From NCBI GenBank assembly GCA_001897855.1, contig MKUO01000017.1, forward strand, positions 124,001 to 188,000: a stretch of DNA of 64,000 nucleotides, written 5' to 3'. A program made the position numbers and the translations under genes. Numbering within the stretch: the first letter of the stretch is position 1; each line of letters begins with the position of its first letter. Below, piece by piece: positions 27,311 through 33,851 of this stretch. The stretch is from Bacteroidetes bacterium 43-93. GTDB taxonomy: Bacteria > Bacteroidota > Bacteroidia > Chitinophagales > Chitinophagaceae. The notes beneath the pieces were generated by a model, which had not been told where the DNA came from, did no database searches, and saw nothing but the letters and a program-made list of their open reading frames with translations.

Positions 27311-27886
27311 ATGTCTGATGCACTTAAACAACACGTCCGGAAGTTCATCTCTATAAGTGATGATGAACTGACTGCGGTATGCAATTATTTTACGAAGCTG
27401 TCTGTGTCTAAAAAACATCATCTCCTTACAGAGGGCAAAGTATGTGGCTACAATTATTTTGTAGAGAAGGGTTTGCTGCGCATGTACTTCGTAAAAGAAA
27501 ACGGCGTAGAGCAAACAACAGAGTTTGCCATGGAGAACTGGTGGCTGTCAGACTATACCTCTTTTACTACCGGGCAGCCATCAGAGTTTTATATACAGTC
27601 TGTAGAAAGATCTGAGATACTGGCGATAGACAAGCAATCGCAAGACGAAATGCTGCGTCAGCACCCTGCTATGGAAGCATATTACCGACAGGTACATCTG
27701 CGTGCACACGCTGCTGCACAGTTTCGTGTTAAAATGCTGTACACCTTATCGCGCGAAGAACATTACTATCTTTTTGCCGACAACTACCCTGCTTTTGTGC
27801 AGCGTGTACCACAATACCTGCTGGCTTCTTTTCTCGGTTTTACGCCAGAATACCTGAGCGAAATTCGTGCGAAAAGAAAATCTTAA
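27311..27886 (+). CDS. Crp/Fnr-family transcriptional regulator
   Basis: A 191-residue protein with a cyclic-nucleotide-binding beta-roll (about 20-120; HHLLTEGKVCGYNYFVEKGLLRMYF, then TEFAMENWWLSDYTSF) and a short C-terminal helix-turn-helix (VPQYLLASFLGFTPEYLSEIRAKRKS). The arginine-phosphate loop of true cAMP receptors is not evident, as in many Bacteroidota members, so another ligand or none is likely. ATG 27311 is chosen; earlier in-frame starts run across the opposite gene. It may regulate the AhpD-like gene 61 bp downstream. Confidence 0.9.
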   Translation: MSDALKQHVRKFISISDDELTAVCNYFTKLSVSKKHHLLTEGKVCGYNYFVEKGLLRMYFVKENGVEQTTEFAMENWWLSDYTSFTTGQPSEFYIQSVERSEILAIDKQSQDEMLRQHPAMEAYYRQVHLRAHAAAQFRVKMLYTLSREEHYYLFADNYPAFVQRVPQYLLASFLGFTPEYLSEIRAKRKS

Positions 27887-27919
27887 ACCAGTTTAAGCAA
27901 TTCCCTTTCCCTGCCAGCA

Positions 27920-27927
27920 TAGCTTTG
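27920..27927 (+). promoter_or_regulatory. -7 box for carboxymuconolactone decarboxylase-like gene
   Basis: TAGCTTTG, an exact TAnnTTTG match 20 bp before the ATG at 27948. Confidence 0.5.
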
Positions 27928-27947
27928 CTGCGTAAATTATTTAAACA

Positions 27948-28388
27948 ATGGAACAACGTATCAATATCCAGGAAGTATTCCCTGAAGGCTACAAAGGAAT
28001 GTATGCCCTTGTACATGCACTGTCAAAGATCAATATCACTCCTATCCAAAAAGAATTGATGAAAATACGCGCATCGCAGATCAATGGTTGCGCTTTTTGT
28101 CTCGACATGCACACGAAGGATGCTCTAAAAGCAGGCGAAACTCCGCAAAGGATATTCCTGCTGGCTGCATGGCGCGAAAGTGGTTTGTTTACAGAAGAAG
28201 AAAAAGTATTGCTGGCAATGACCGAGGAGATCACGCTCATTCATCAGCATGGACTTTCTGATGCCACCTATAGCCTGGCGAAACAATATTTTACAGAGGA
28301 GACCATCGGGCAGATCATTATGTCTATCGTCCTCATCAATGCATGGAACAGGATAGCCATCAGCACACACCTGCCTATAGGCGCGTAA
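27948..28388 (+). CDS. AhpD-like carboxymuconolactone decarboxylase family protein
   Basis: A 146-residue helical protein with the redox motif CAFCLDMH (C48, C51, H55), as in AhpD-type alkylhydroperoxidases. It carries no decarboxylase substrate motif. Such proteins reduce peroxides or respond to oxidative stress in the cytoplasm. It follows a Crp-type regulator, and that pairing is common for this family in Bacteroidota, suggesting the regulator controls it. A terminator follows. Confidence 0.9.
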   Translation: MEQRINIQEVFPEGYKGMYALVHALSKINITPIQKELMKIRASQINGCAFCLDMHTKDALKAGETPQRIFLLAAWRESGLFTEEEKVLLAMTEEITLIHQHGLSDATYSLAKQYFTEETIGQIIMSIVLINAWNRIAISTHLPIGA

Positions 28389-28410
28389 TAAGCTAGCTTG
28401 ATATTTATAT

Positions 28411-28434
28411 AAGGCCGCGCAATGCGGCTTTATT
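28411..28434 (+). terminator. Probable terminator after AhpD-like gene
   Basis: GCCGC and GCGGC pair around GCAAT and are followed by TTTATT. The T tract is broken, so strength is moderate. Confidence 0.6.
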
Positions 28435-28445
28435 CATTTCTTGCA

Positions 28446-28453
28446 TAGCTTTG
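28446..28453 (+). promoter_or_regulatory. -7 box just before a TTG-start gene
   Basis: TAGCTTTG matches TAnnTTTG exactly and ends 7 bp before the TTG start at 28461, so the transcript would begin almost at the start codon. Confidence 0.45.
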
Positions 28454-28460
28454 AGCCATC

Positions 28461-28901
28461 TTGCACTACGAACCGATCATATATACCATTGACATTTCCG
28501 CATCCGCTGCGACGATTTGGGAAGCATTAACCGAGCCAACGCAATTGCAGCAATGGATGACCGAAAACAGGCTGGATATCACCACCACATGGCAACCGGG
28601 CACACCGATCATTATCCGCGGCACCTCTCCCGATCATAGTTTTGAAAACAGGGGAACTATTATGCAGTTTCAACCAGAAGCTGTATTGGAATATACACAC
28701 CTCAGCTCTTTATCGCAATTACAGGATGCAGTGGAGAATTATACTTCTATCAAATTTCAATTATCACCGACAGAGAACGGTACACACCTGCAGATCACCC
28801 TCAGCAATTTCCCCACAGAAAGCATCTACAGGCATTTTGCTTTTTATTGGAGGATAGCGATCCATTCCCTTAAAAAGTACGTAGAGAATAATAACTTTTG
28901 A
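28461..28901 (+). CDS. SRPBCC (AHSA1-like) domain protein with TTG start
   Basis: A 146-residue START-like protein: IIYTIDISASAATIWEALTEPTQLQQWM is the typical first strand-helix unit, followed by PGTPIIIRGTSPDH and a final amphipathic helix. It binds an unknown hydrophobic ligand or acts in stress response. The start must be TTG 28461: an in-frame TGA lies at 28452-28454, and the next ATG would remove the first strand. The leader appears nearly absent. Confidence 0.82.
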   Translation: MHYEPIIYTIDISASAATIWEALTEPTQLQQWMTENRLDITTTWQPGTPIIIRGTSPDHSFENRGTIMQFQPEAVLEYTHLSSLSQLQDAVENYTSIKFQLSPTENGTHLQITLSNFPTESIYRHFAFYWRIAIHSLKKYVENNNF

Positions 28902-28938
28902 TAGCTTTATATCAAGTAATCCTAGCATTTAACAATTT

Positions 28939-29517
28939 ATGCCCTTCCTTGATTTTATAAAATATAACAAAAAGAAAATTGCCGCCTACACTTTAGTACA
29001 AGTTTCGATTTGCATTTTAATTTCTTTACCAAGAAAAGATTTAATGATCAATATTATAGGATTGGGTTTCATCGTTTTGTCATTAATCTGTTTTGTGCCA
29101 GGATACACTACATTCTTGGTTATTCAACGCCTTACTAATGACACATCCGATTATTCAGTAATGCCACTATTTGATTCAGGTTACACTATCGAACTGGAAA
29201 ACGAAAAGAGTTGGCCTTTCTTTACAAGACCTTTTATAAGCGCAACAATTTCCGGACTGCCGGTTAAAGTCTATTATACACCAGGAGGCAAAACAACCAG
29301 CCCTCGAATCCATATTACATTTACTCCATTAATGAAAGCGGGCAGTAAACGTATCTACTCAACAGGTACATCCTTCAAAGTTCGCTTATACACATTGCTT
29401 ACAAAAGATGTCAAACCGGATATTTTAAAATGCGTTGAAGAAGCAAAAGCTAAAGGCTATACTTCGGGCGTAAGCAGGCCAGTAGCCAAAAATCATTTCG
29501 ATCTTTACTCCGAATAG
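28939..29517 (+). CDS. Hypothetical membrane-anchored protein
   Basis: A 192-residue protein with two N-terminal membrane helices (about 14-28 and 34-58), followed by a soluble domain of about 130 residues containing several strands (GYTIELENEK, GLPVKVYYTPGG, RIHITFTPLM). It is somewhat more AT-rich than its neighbours. No family recognised. The start ATG is good; its 3' neighbour pirin is convergent, 6 bp away. Confidence 0.7.
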   Translation: MPFLDFIKYNKKKIAAYTLVQVSICILISLPRKDLMINIIGLGFIVLSLICFVPGYTTFLVIQRLTNDTSDYSVMPLFDSGYTIELENEKSWPFFTRPFISATISGLPVKVYYTPGGKTTSPRIHITFTPLMKAGSKRIYSTGTSFKVRLYTLLTKDVKPDILKCVEEAKAKGYTSGVSRPVAKNHFDLYSE

Positions 29518-29523
29518 CCTATT

Positions 29524-30414
29524 CTACCTCCACTCCATCTTCTGCGCGGCAGGCACATCATTGATATGTCCCATCTTATGCTCACGGTAATCGCGGTATA
29601 GCCTGATGATATCTTCCTGTGTATCACCAATAAAAGGACCATAAGAAACGATATGATCTCCCGTGGGCAATCCGGCATACAGTACTAACCTCGCACCAGT
29701 GGCACCTGCTGTAATACTCAGCTCACTGCTTGCATCTTCCGTATATCGGTCCAGCCAGCCTATTTGCGCATCATGCAATGCAGTTTTATCTGCACCTACT
29801 TCTATATCACCATCTATCACGTAGAGGAATGTATTGAAAGCCGCAGGCAATTCCTGCTTCATCTTTGCACCGGGTTGTAATTGTATATCCGCAATAATAA
29901 CAGGCACATAATTGTTTACCGGAGAACTCACACCTGCAAACGATCCGCTATATACCCTCGCCTTCCAGCCATCACCCGTAGCAACCGGCGCCTTATCTAC
30001 AGATATATCCTGTAGGCGCGGTGTTGTCCACCTGTCTTTCTTAGGCAGGTTCAGCCATAGCTGCAGTATGCGGAATCTATTGATCGTGTCTATCGTTTCT
30101 GTATGCACAATGCCACTGCCTGCTGTCATCATCTGCATATCGCCCTGCTTCATCTCCCCCAGTTCGCCTTCCAGCAGCAGGGTAACGGTCTCGAAGCCGG
30201 CATGTGGATGCGGACCGCCCGCTGGTTCGGTATCTTTCTTATCCAGCATATCATCCATCAGTATAATGAAGGGATCACTTTGCGAAAAATCCTCGCCTAC
30301 CACCATACGCGCGGTATGGCCATTACCAAGGAAGCCCGGCTTAGTCTCCGGTGTTTGTATATCGGCTATCGCTCTTTGTATCGGCATTACATCTGTTTTA
30401 TCCTGTACGCTCAT
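29524..30414 (-). CDS. Pirin family protein
   Basis: A 296-residue bicupin. The N-terminal cupin has the metal motif PHPHAGFETVT followed by GSGIVHTET, which supplies the histidine and glutamate ligands of pirin. The second cupin covers about 170-270. Bacterial pirins bind Fe(II) and some act as quercetin dioxygenases or redox regulators; the role here is unclear. A good -7 box lies upstream. Confidence 0.9.
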   Translation of the reverse strand: MSVQDKTDVMPIQRAIADIQTPETKPGFLGNGHTARMVVGEDFSQSDPFIILMDDMLDKKDTEPAGGPHPHAGFETVTLLLEGELGEMKQGDMQMMTAGSGIVHTETIDTINRFRILQLWLNLPKKDRWTTPRLQDISVDKAPVATGDGWKARVYSGSFAGVSSPVNNYVPVIIADIQLQPGAKMKQELPAAFNTFLYVIDGDIEVGADKTALHDAQIGWLDRYTEDASSELSITAGATGARLVLYAGLPTGDHIVSYGPFIGDTQEDIIRLYRDYREHKMGHINDVPAAQKMEWR

Positions 30415-30434
30415 ATGCTTTTCTTTTCTCTATG

Positions 30435-30442
30435 CAAAGGTA
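30435..30442 (-). promoter_or_regulatory. -7 box for pirin gene
   Basis: On the minus strand TACCTTTG fits TAnnTTTG exactly, about 20 bp before the pirin ATG. Confidence 0.5.
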
Positions 30443-30576
30443 CGCCTGTTTACACCGCGGCGGAGAGCTGGTATACTTTGGGAAACCTACCCTGACAAAT
30501 GCATTGCTGCAAAGTGCATTAAAATAATTTCGTATATTTATACATACCTGCGTACCGAACTATCAAATCAGCTTAT

Positions 30577-31122
30577 ATGCACACCAAGATGATCTTTCTC
30601 GCATTGATTTTAGCTACTGCGATCAGTTGCAAAAAGAATAAAATCGTCACTTTATCAAACAACCCAAATTATTTAAGCTGCAAAATAAACGGTACGATCC
30701 ACACCTATTCGGGCATATTAAACACAAGCGGGTTTACTTCTGGTGTTTTTAGCCAGGATAAAGGCATTGCGATAGATTCTCTAAATGAAGGTTATTGGAG
30801 GGTAGCCATAACTGCCAGCGACAAAGAGAAATATCAGGATGATCTCTTTATTTACATCGCTACTGAAAATTATTCGGGGCCATCGTTTCAAACTCCGCAA
30901 TTAAATAAGCCTTACCCACTGACAAACCACCTCGCCAATTCTCAATATGTACTTGACAATGGCGATCAAATCCCATCTTACCAGGCAGATACAACTCGTT
31001 CATGGGTTAGCTTTACCCGCTACGATAGCAAAGTAATATCGGGCAATTTCGAATTTTACGGTTCTAAACAGGCTAATAAAACGGTCGCCATAACAGAAGG
31101 TGAATTCAAAGTATCCCATTGA
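30577..31122 (+). CDS. Hypothetical lipoprotein
   Basis: A 181-residue protein with a lipoprotein signal (MIFLALILATAISC, lipidated C18). It continues with KKNKIV and a beta-rich domain (YLSCKINGTIHTYSG, WRVAITASDKEKY, VISGNFEFYGSKQ), a layout shared by many small outer-membrane lipoproteins of Bacteroidota (DUF6252-like). Function unknown. It lies just before the first cluster of REP-like palindromes. Confidence 0.75.
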   Translation: MHTKMIFLALILATAISCKKNKIVTLSNNPNYLSCKINGTIHTYSGILNTSGFTSGVFSQDKGIAIDSLNEGYWRVAITASDKEKYQDDLFIYIATENYSGPSFQTPQLNKPYPLTNHLANSQYVLDNGDQIPSYQADTTRSWVSFTRYDSKVISGNFEFYGSKQANKTVAITEGEFKVSH

Positions 31123-31127
31123 TGGAA

Positions 31128-31176
31128 CCTCGTCCTCGTTTGCAACGAGGATGCAATGGCAAGCGTTTGCAACGCT
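31128..31176. repeat. REP-like palindrome pair, cluster A
   Basis: Two hairpin elements share a TGC loop and GTT/AAC loop-closing pairs: an 8-bp stem TCCTCGTT/AACGAGGA (31133-31151) and a 6-bp stem AGCGTT/AACGCT (31162-31176). The first, with flanks, occurs as an identical 26-bp copy at 35551-35576. The second overlaps the stop codon of the minus-strand DinB gene. These resemble REP elements mobilised by RAYT (TnpA_REP) transposases; no such transposase is in the window. Confidence 0.75.
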
Positions 31177-31699
31177 ACCCCACCAAACTATCCTGCACCT
31201 GCCTTAAGTGATGCGTGGCATGGTACGTCATCAGGAAGAACAACTCCCGCAGAGACAGCATCCCTAAAAACGGGTGTGGCAATACCAGCGTATCCAGTTC
31301 TTCCTCTGTATAATCTTCCAGTTGTTTTTGTACAGTAGCGGTGATACCCATCAGGTCTTGTGATACCTGCACCCTGCTATCCAGTACAACAGCTTCGGGC
31401 AGGAAGCGCTCCGGTGCTTTACCGCCCGCGTTCAATCCTTCTTTGTAATAAGCGATCAGCTCCTCGTAATTCCTTGTGGGCCGGTTGAGCGCGCCAAACT
31501 TTTCTTTGATATACTCTTTCGACTGCAGCGCCTTGTGTATCGGCAGCAGGCATAGATGTACATGTGCCAGTTGCTGTCCTGCCGTCCACTTTTCGTTTAC
31601 GGATAGCAGGTAGGCATCTTCATCCAGCGCATCTACATAATCCACCAACTCTTTATGGTTATCGTAAAACCTGGCGAGCAATTCTTCTTTTGTGGTCAT
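31175..31699 (-). CDS. DinB family protein
   Basis: A 174-residue four-helix-bundle protein. Helix 2 carries KWTAGQQLAHVHLCLLP and the final helix carries FFLMTYHATHHLRQVQD, giving the spaced histidines of the DinB/YfiT metal site. Members act as metal-dependent thiol S-transferases or hydrolases. A bacillithiol link is possible, since the genome carries bshB1. The stop codon overlaps a REP-like hairpin. It is followed upstream on the same strand by a SnoaL-like gene 39 bp away. Confidence 0.88.
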   Translation of the reverse strand: MTTKEELLARFYDNHKELVDYVDALDEDAYLLSVNEKWTAGQQLAHVHLCLLPIHKALQSKEYIKEKFGALNRPTRNYEELIAYYKEGLNAGGKAPERFLPEAVVLDSRVQVSQDLMGITATVQKQLEDYTEEELDTLVLPHPFLGMLSLRELFFLMTYHATHHLRQVQDSLVG

Positions 31700-31738
31700 G
31701 GTTTATATCTTTTATGGTTTTAAAGAAAATGGATTAGA

Positions 31739-32095
31739 TCAAAAACCATAGTTGCAATACACTTTTACAGCCTTGCCCGCATCGTTCAGTTCAAACACTT
31801 CCGCTGCCAGCCTGTTGTTAACAGAGGTATAGTACACTACTACCGTGTTAACGCCGGCAAAGCAATTATGGTACTGAAAGTGCAGATCAGGGAAGCGATT
31901 AAGCCCTATCTCAAAATACGCCTTTAGGTCGGCTTTGTTGGTGATGATGCCGGTATCGTTAAACTGCAATTGTGATACCAGCGGCGAATAGAATACCAGC
32001 TCATCTGCGTAATGATGCAATATGGCCTCTATATCATGCGCGTTCCATGCGCCGATCCATTCCTTTGCAAATTGCTGTGCTTTTGCTGCATCCAT
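31739..32095 (-). CDS. SnoaL/NTF2-like family protein
   Basis: A 118-residue cone-shaped alpha+beta protein: AQQFAKEWIGAWNAHDIEAILHHYADELVFYSP is the typical first helix pair and strand, followed by ADLKAYFEIGLNRFPDLHFQYHNCF and a final strand pair. The family binds small hydrophobic ligands; some members are isomerases or cyclases. No catalytic residues can be assigned. It probably shares a transcript with the DinB gene. Confidence 0.88.
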   Translation of the reverse strand: MDAAKAQQFAKEWIGAWNAHDIEAILHHYADELVFYSPLVSQLQFNDTGIITNKADLKAYFEIGLNRFPDLHFQYHNCFAGVNTVVVYYTSVNNRLAAEVFELNDAGKAVKVYCNYGF

Positions 32096-32213
32096 AGGAT
32101 TACTTTATTGTATGTAAAACTGCGGAAAAACCGGCAACCGAAACAGATACAATTTTACGATTTTCGACCGTAACAGTTTGGGGTGATGCAGAAGTAAAAA
32201 AAGAATTCCTGAT

Positions 32214-32417
32214 CTATTCAGGATCGCCGATGATCTCGGCAACACGGCCTATCTGGCCATCTGTAAGCCGCACTTTAATGCCCCTTGAATGATAAGGCGC
32301 GCTGGTGAGCAGATCCTGCACAATGCCAATAGTACGCTTACCGCTCCGCTGGTCTTTCTTTAGAATAATAGCCACCTCCAGCCCCCGGTATATATCTGCT
32401 CTTGTTCTGCCGTCCAT
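32214..32417 (-). CDS. YwbE family protein
   Basis: A 67-residue protein matching the YwbE family: MDGRTRADIYRGLEVAIILKKDQRSG, then TIGIVQDLLTSAPYHSRGIKVRL and DGQIGRV. Small basic beta-rich protein of unknown function, conserved across bacteria. A TACCTTTG box (rc, 32423-32430) lies 5 bp before its start. It marks the left edge of the AT-rich cassette. Confidence 0.88.
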   Translation of the reverse strand: MDGRTRADIYRGLEVAIILKKDQRSGKRTIGIVQDLLTSAPYHSRGIKVRLTDGQIGRVAEIIGDPE

Positions 32418-32422
32418 GAGGG

Positions 32423-32430
32423 CAAAGGTA
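32423..32430 (-). promoter_or_regulatory. -7 box for ywbE-like gene
   Basis: TACCTTTG on the minus strand, exact TAnnTTTG match, 5 bp before the ATG; a nearly leaderless transcript is implied. Confidence 0.45.
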
Positions 32431-32526
32431 GTTTGATTACGCTAAGCATAAAAAAGGGTGTTTTCCACGTTGTTAATTAATAAGTCGAATAGTATTTTTA
32501 AAACCACAAATCCAACATTTCCTTGT

Positions 32527-33129
32527 ATGGAAGATACAAATCCCACATATTTAAACTTTGCATTAGACACTTGTAAAGCTTATGTTAATAGACATAATGT
32601 ACAGGCATCCATTTTCTTAGCTTTCATTATCGTCATCCCACTTTTTACAGCATCTTACTTTTTCATAAATAACAACAGGGAATATAGATCACATTTGGGA
32701 TTATCTGAGGAAATAAACAATAAAAGTAGTCCTTTAAGCCAATCACAGATAGATGCCTTACTAAAATTAACTGCGACAGGTACTACAAAAATTGATTATA
32801 TCTTGTATGGATTTTTAATTGTGGCATTTGGAATATTCACGTCTTTTTACCGGTTTCATTTAAAAGAGGTCGCTAAGTATGAACATTTCCTATTGGGCTT
32901 CGCTAGAATTCAAATTGCAGCATCAAACTCACAAGATAGTTATGAAACAGAAGTCAGACAATCCTTAACACATGATGCCTTTCACTATGAAACAAAATCA
33001 TCGTTCATTACTAATGAAAAAAGAATTAAAAGTCCGTTGCCAGGCGTTCCAAGTTCAGATATTGCGTCTGCTATAATAAATAAAGTCTTAGATTCAGTTG
33101 AAATTATTGGGAAAAAGAATTCTAAATGA
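32527..33129 (+). CDS. Hypothetical two-TM membrane protein of AT-rich cassette
   Basis: A 200-residue protein. A short cytoplasmic N-terminus precedes membrane helix 1 (about 27-48, IFLAFIIVIPLFTASYFFI) and helix 2 (about 92-112, ILYGFLIVAFGIFTSFYRF), with a soluble loop of about 45 residues between them and a C-terminal cytoplasmic part of about 90 residues (AKYEHFLLGFARIQIAAS...). The frame is open further upstream to 32458, but ATG 32527 fits best. No family recognised. Base composition is clearly more AT-rich than the neighbours. It is 11 bp from the next gene, so the three genes 32527-35465 form one operon. A membrane effector or anchor role is only inferred. Confidence 0.75.
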   Translation: MEDTNPTYLNFALDTCKAYVNRHNVQASIFLAFIIVIPLFTASYFFINNNREYRSHLGLSEEINNKSSPLSQSQIDALLKLTATGTTKIDYILYGFLIVAFGIFTSFYRFHLKEVAKYEHFLLGFARIQIAASNSQDSYETEVRQSLTHDAFHYETKSSFITNEKRIKSPLPGVPSSDIASAIINKVLDSVEIIGKKNSK

Positions 33130-33140
33130 TTAGATAAGGC

Positions 33141-33848
33141 ATGGATATCCAAAAATATTTTGAAAAAATAAATTCTGAATCTCAACAGATATTTGCTTAC
33201 ACAATAGCTACTTACGCAGAAGATTTAGGTAAAGCACATCATTTATCAACGTGCATTTTCGAATTTTCAGAATATCTTTTTGACAAGAAAGAAATTGAAC
33301 TGCTTAATACGGTTTCCACACAAATAGAATCTTCTACTTTGAATCTGACTCTGGGTTTATATAGGCAAGCATTTTCATCATTACGGTTAGCCTTTGAAAT
33401 GGCATTGGGGGCAGTATATTTTTCAATTAATAAGCTAGAACATTTTGAATGGCTAAAAGGAACAACTGATATTAAATGGGCAAAGTTAATAGACAAGGAC
33501 AATGGAGTACTATCAACAAGGTTTAGCAATGCTTTTTTTCCAGAATTATCGCCATTTATAGCTGATTATAATTCGAAAGCATCTAATGTTTATCGTCTTT
33601 TATCAGAATATGTACACGGCAACAATGAAACTTGGTCTAAAAGTGGTATTCAAATAAAGTTAAATGATGATTTGATCAACCATTTTTTTTCTAAGCTTGT
33701 AGAAATTACCGAAATAATTTTATTTGCATTGTCATGTAGGTATTTAAAGTCAATCCCTCAAAGGGAAAGAGATGGCTTGGAATTCCTTTCTTCACAACTC
33801 AATCATGTCGAACCCATCAGGGTTTTACTTGGTGGCCCCAAAGAATAG
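33141..33848 (+). CDS. HEPN-like helical protein of AT-rich cassette
   Basis: A 235-residue, almost fully helical soluble protein. YRQAFSSLRLAFEMALGAVYF (74-94) resembles the first core helix of HEPN/DUF5677-like domains, and R152-LLSEYV-H159 fits the R-x4-6-H HEPN nuclease motif, with a glycine-asparagine turn after it. HEPN domains are often RNases in toxin-antitoxin, abortive-infection and CRISPR systems. The match is by motif and helix layout only. The gene is AT-rich, 11 bp after the membrane gene and 3 bp before the ATPase gene. It could instead be a non-catalytic helical adaptor. Confidence 0.72.
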   Translation: MDIQKYFEKINSESQQIFAYTIATYAEDLGKAHHLSTCIFEFSEYLFDKKEIELLNTVSTQIESSTLNLTLGLYRQAFSSLRLAFEMALGAVYFSINKLEHFEWLKGTTDIKWAKLIDKDNGVLSTRFSNAFFPELSPFIADYNSKASNVYRLLSEYVHGNNETWSKSGIQIKLNDDLINHFFSKLVEITEIILFALSCRYLKSIPQRERDGLEFLSSQLNHVEPIRVLLGGPKE

Positions 33849-33851
33849 CTT

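Noticed and set aside
28939-29517. AT-rich hypothetical gene as part of a foreign island
   Set aside because: It stands alone among ordinary genes, without repeats or mobile genes.
31156-31338. 60-residue plus-strand open frame
   Set aside because: It covers a REP hairpin and the antisense of the DinB gene.
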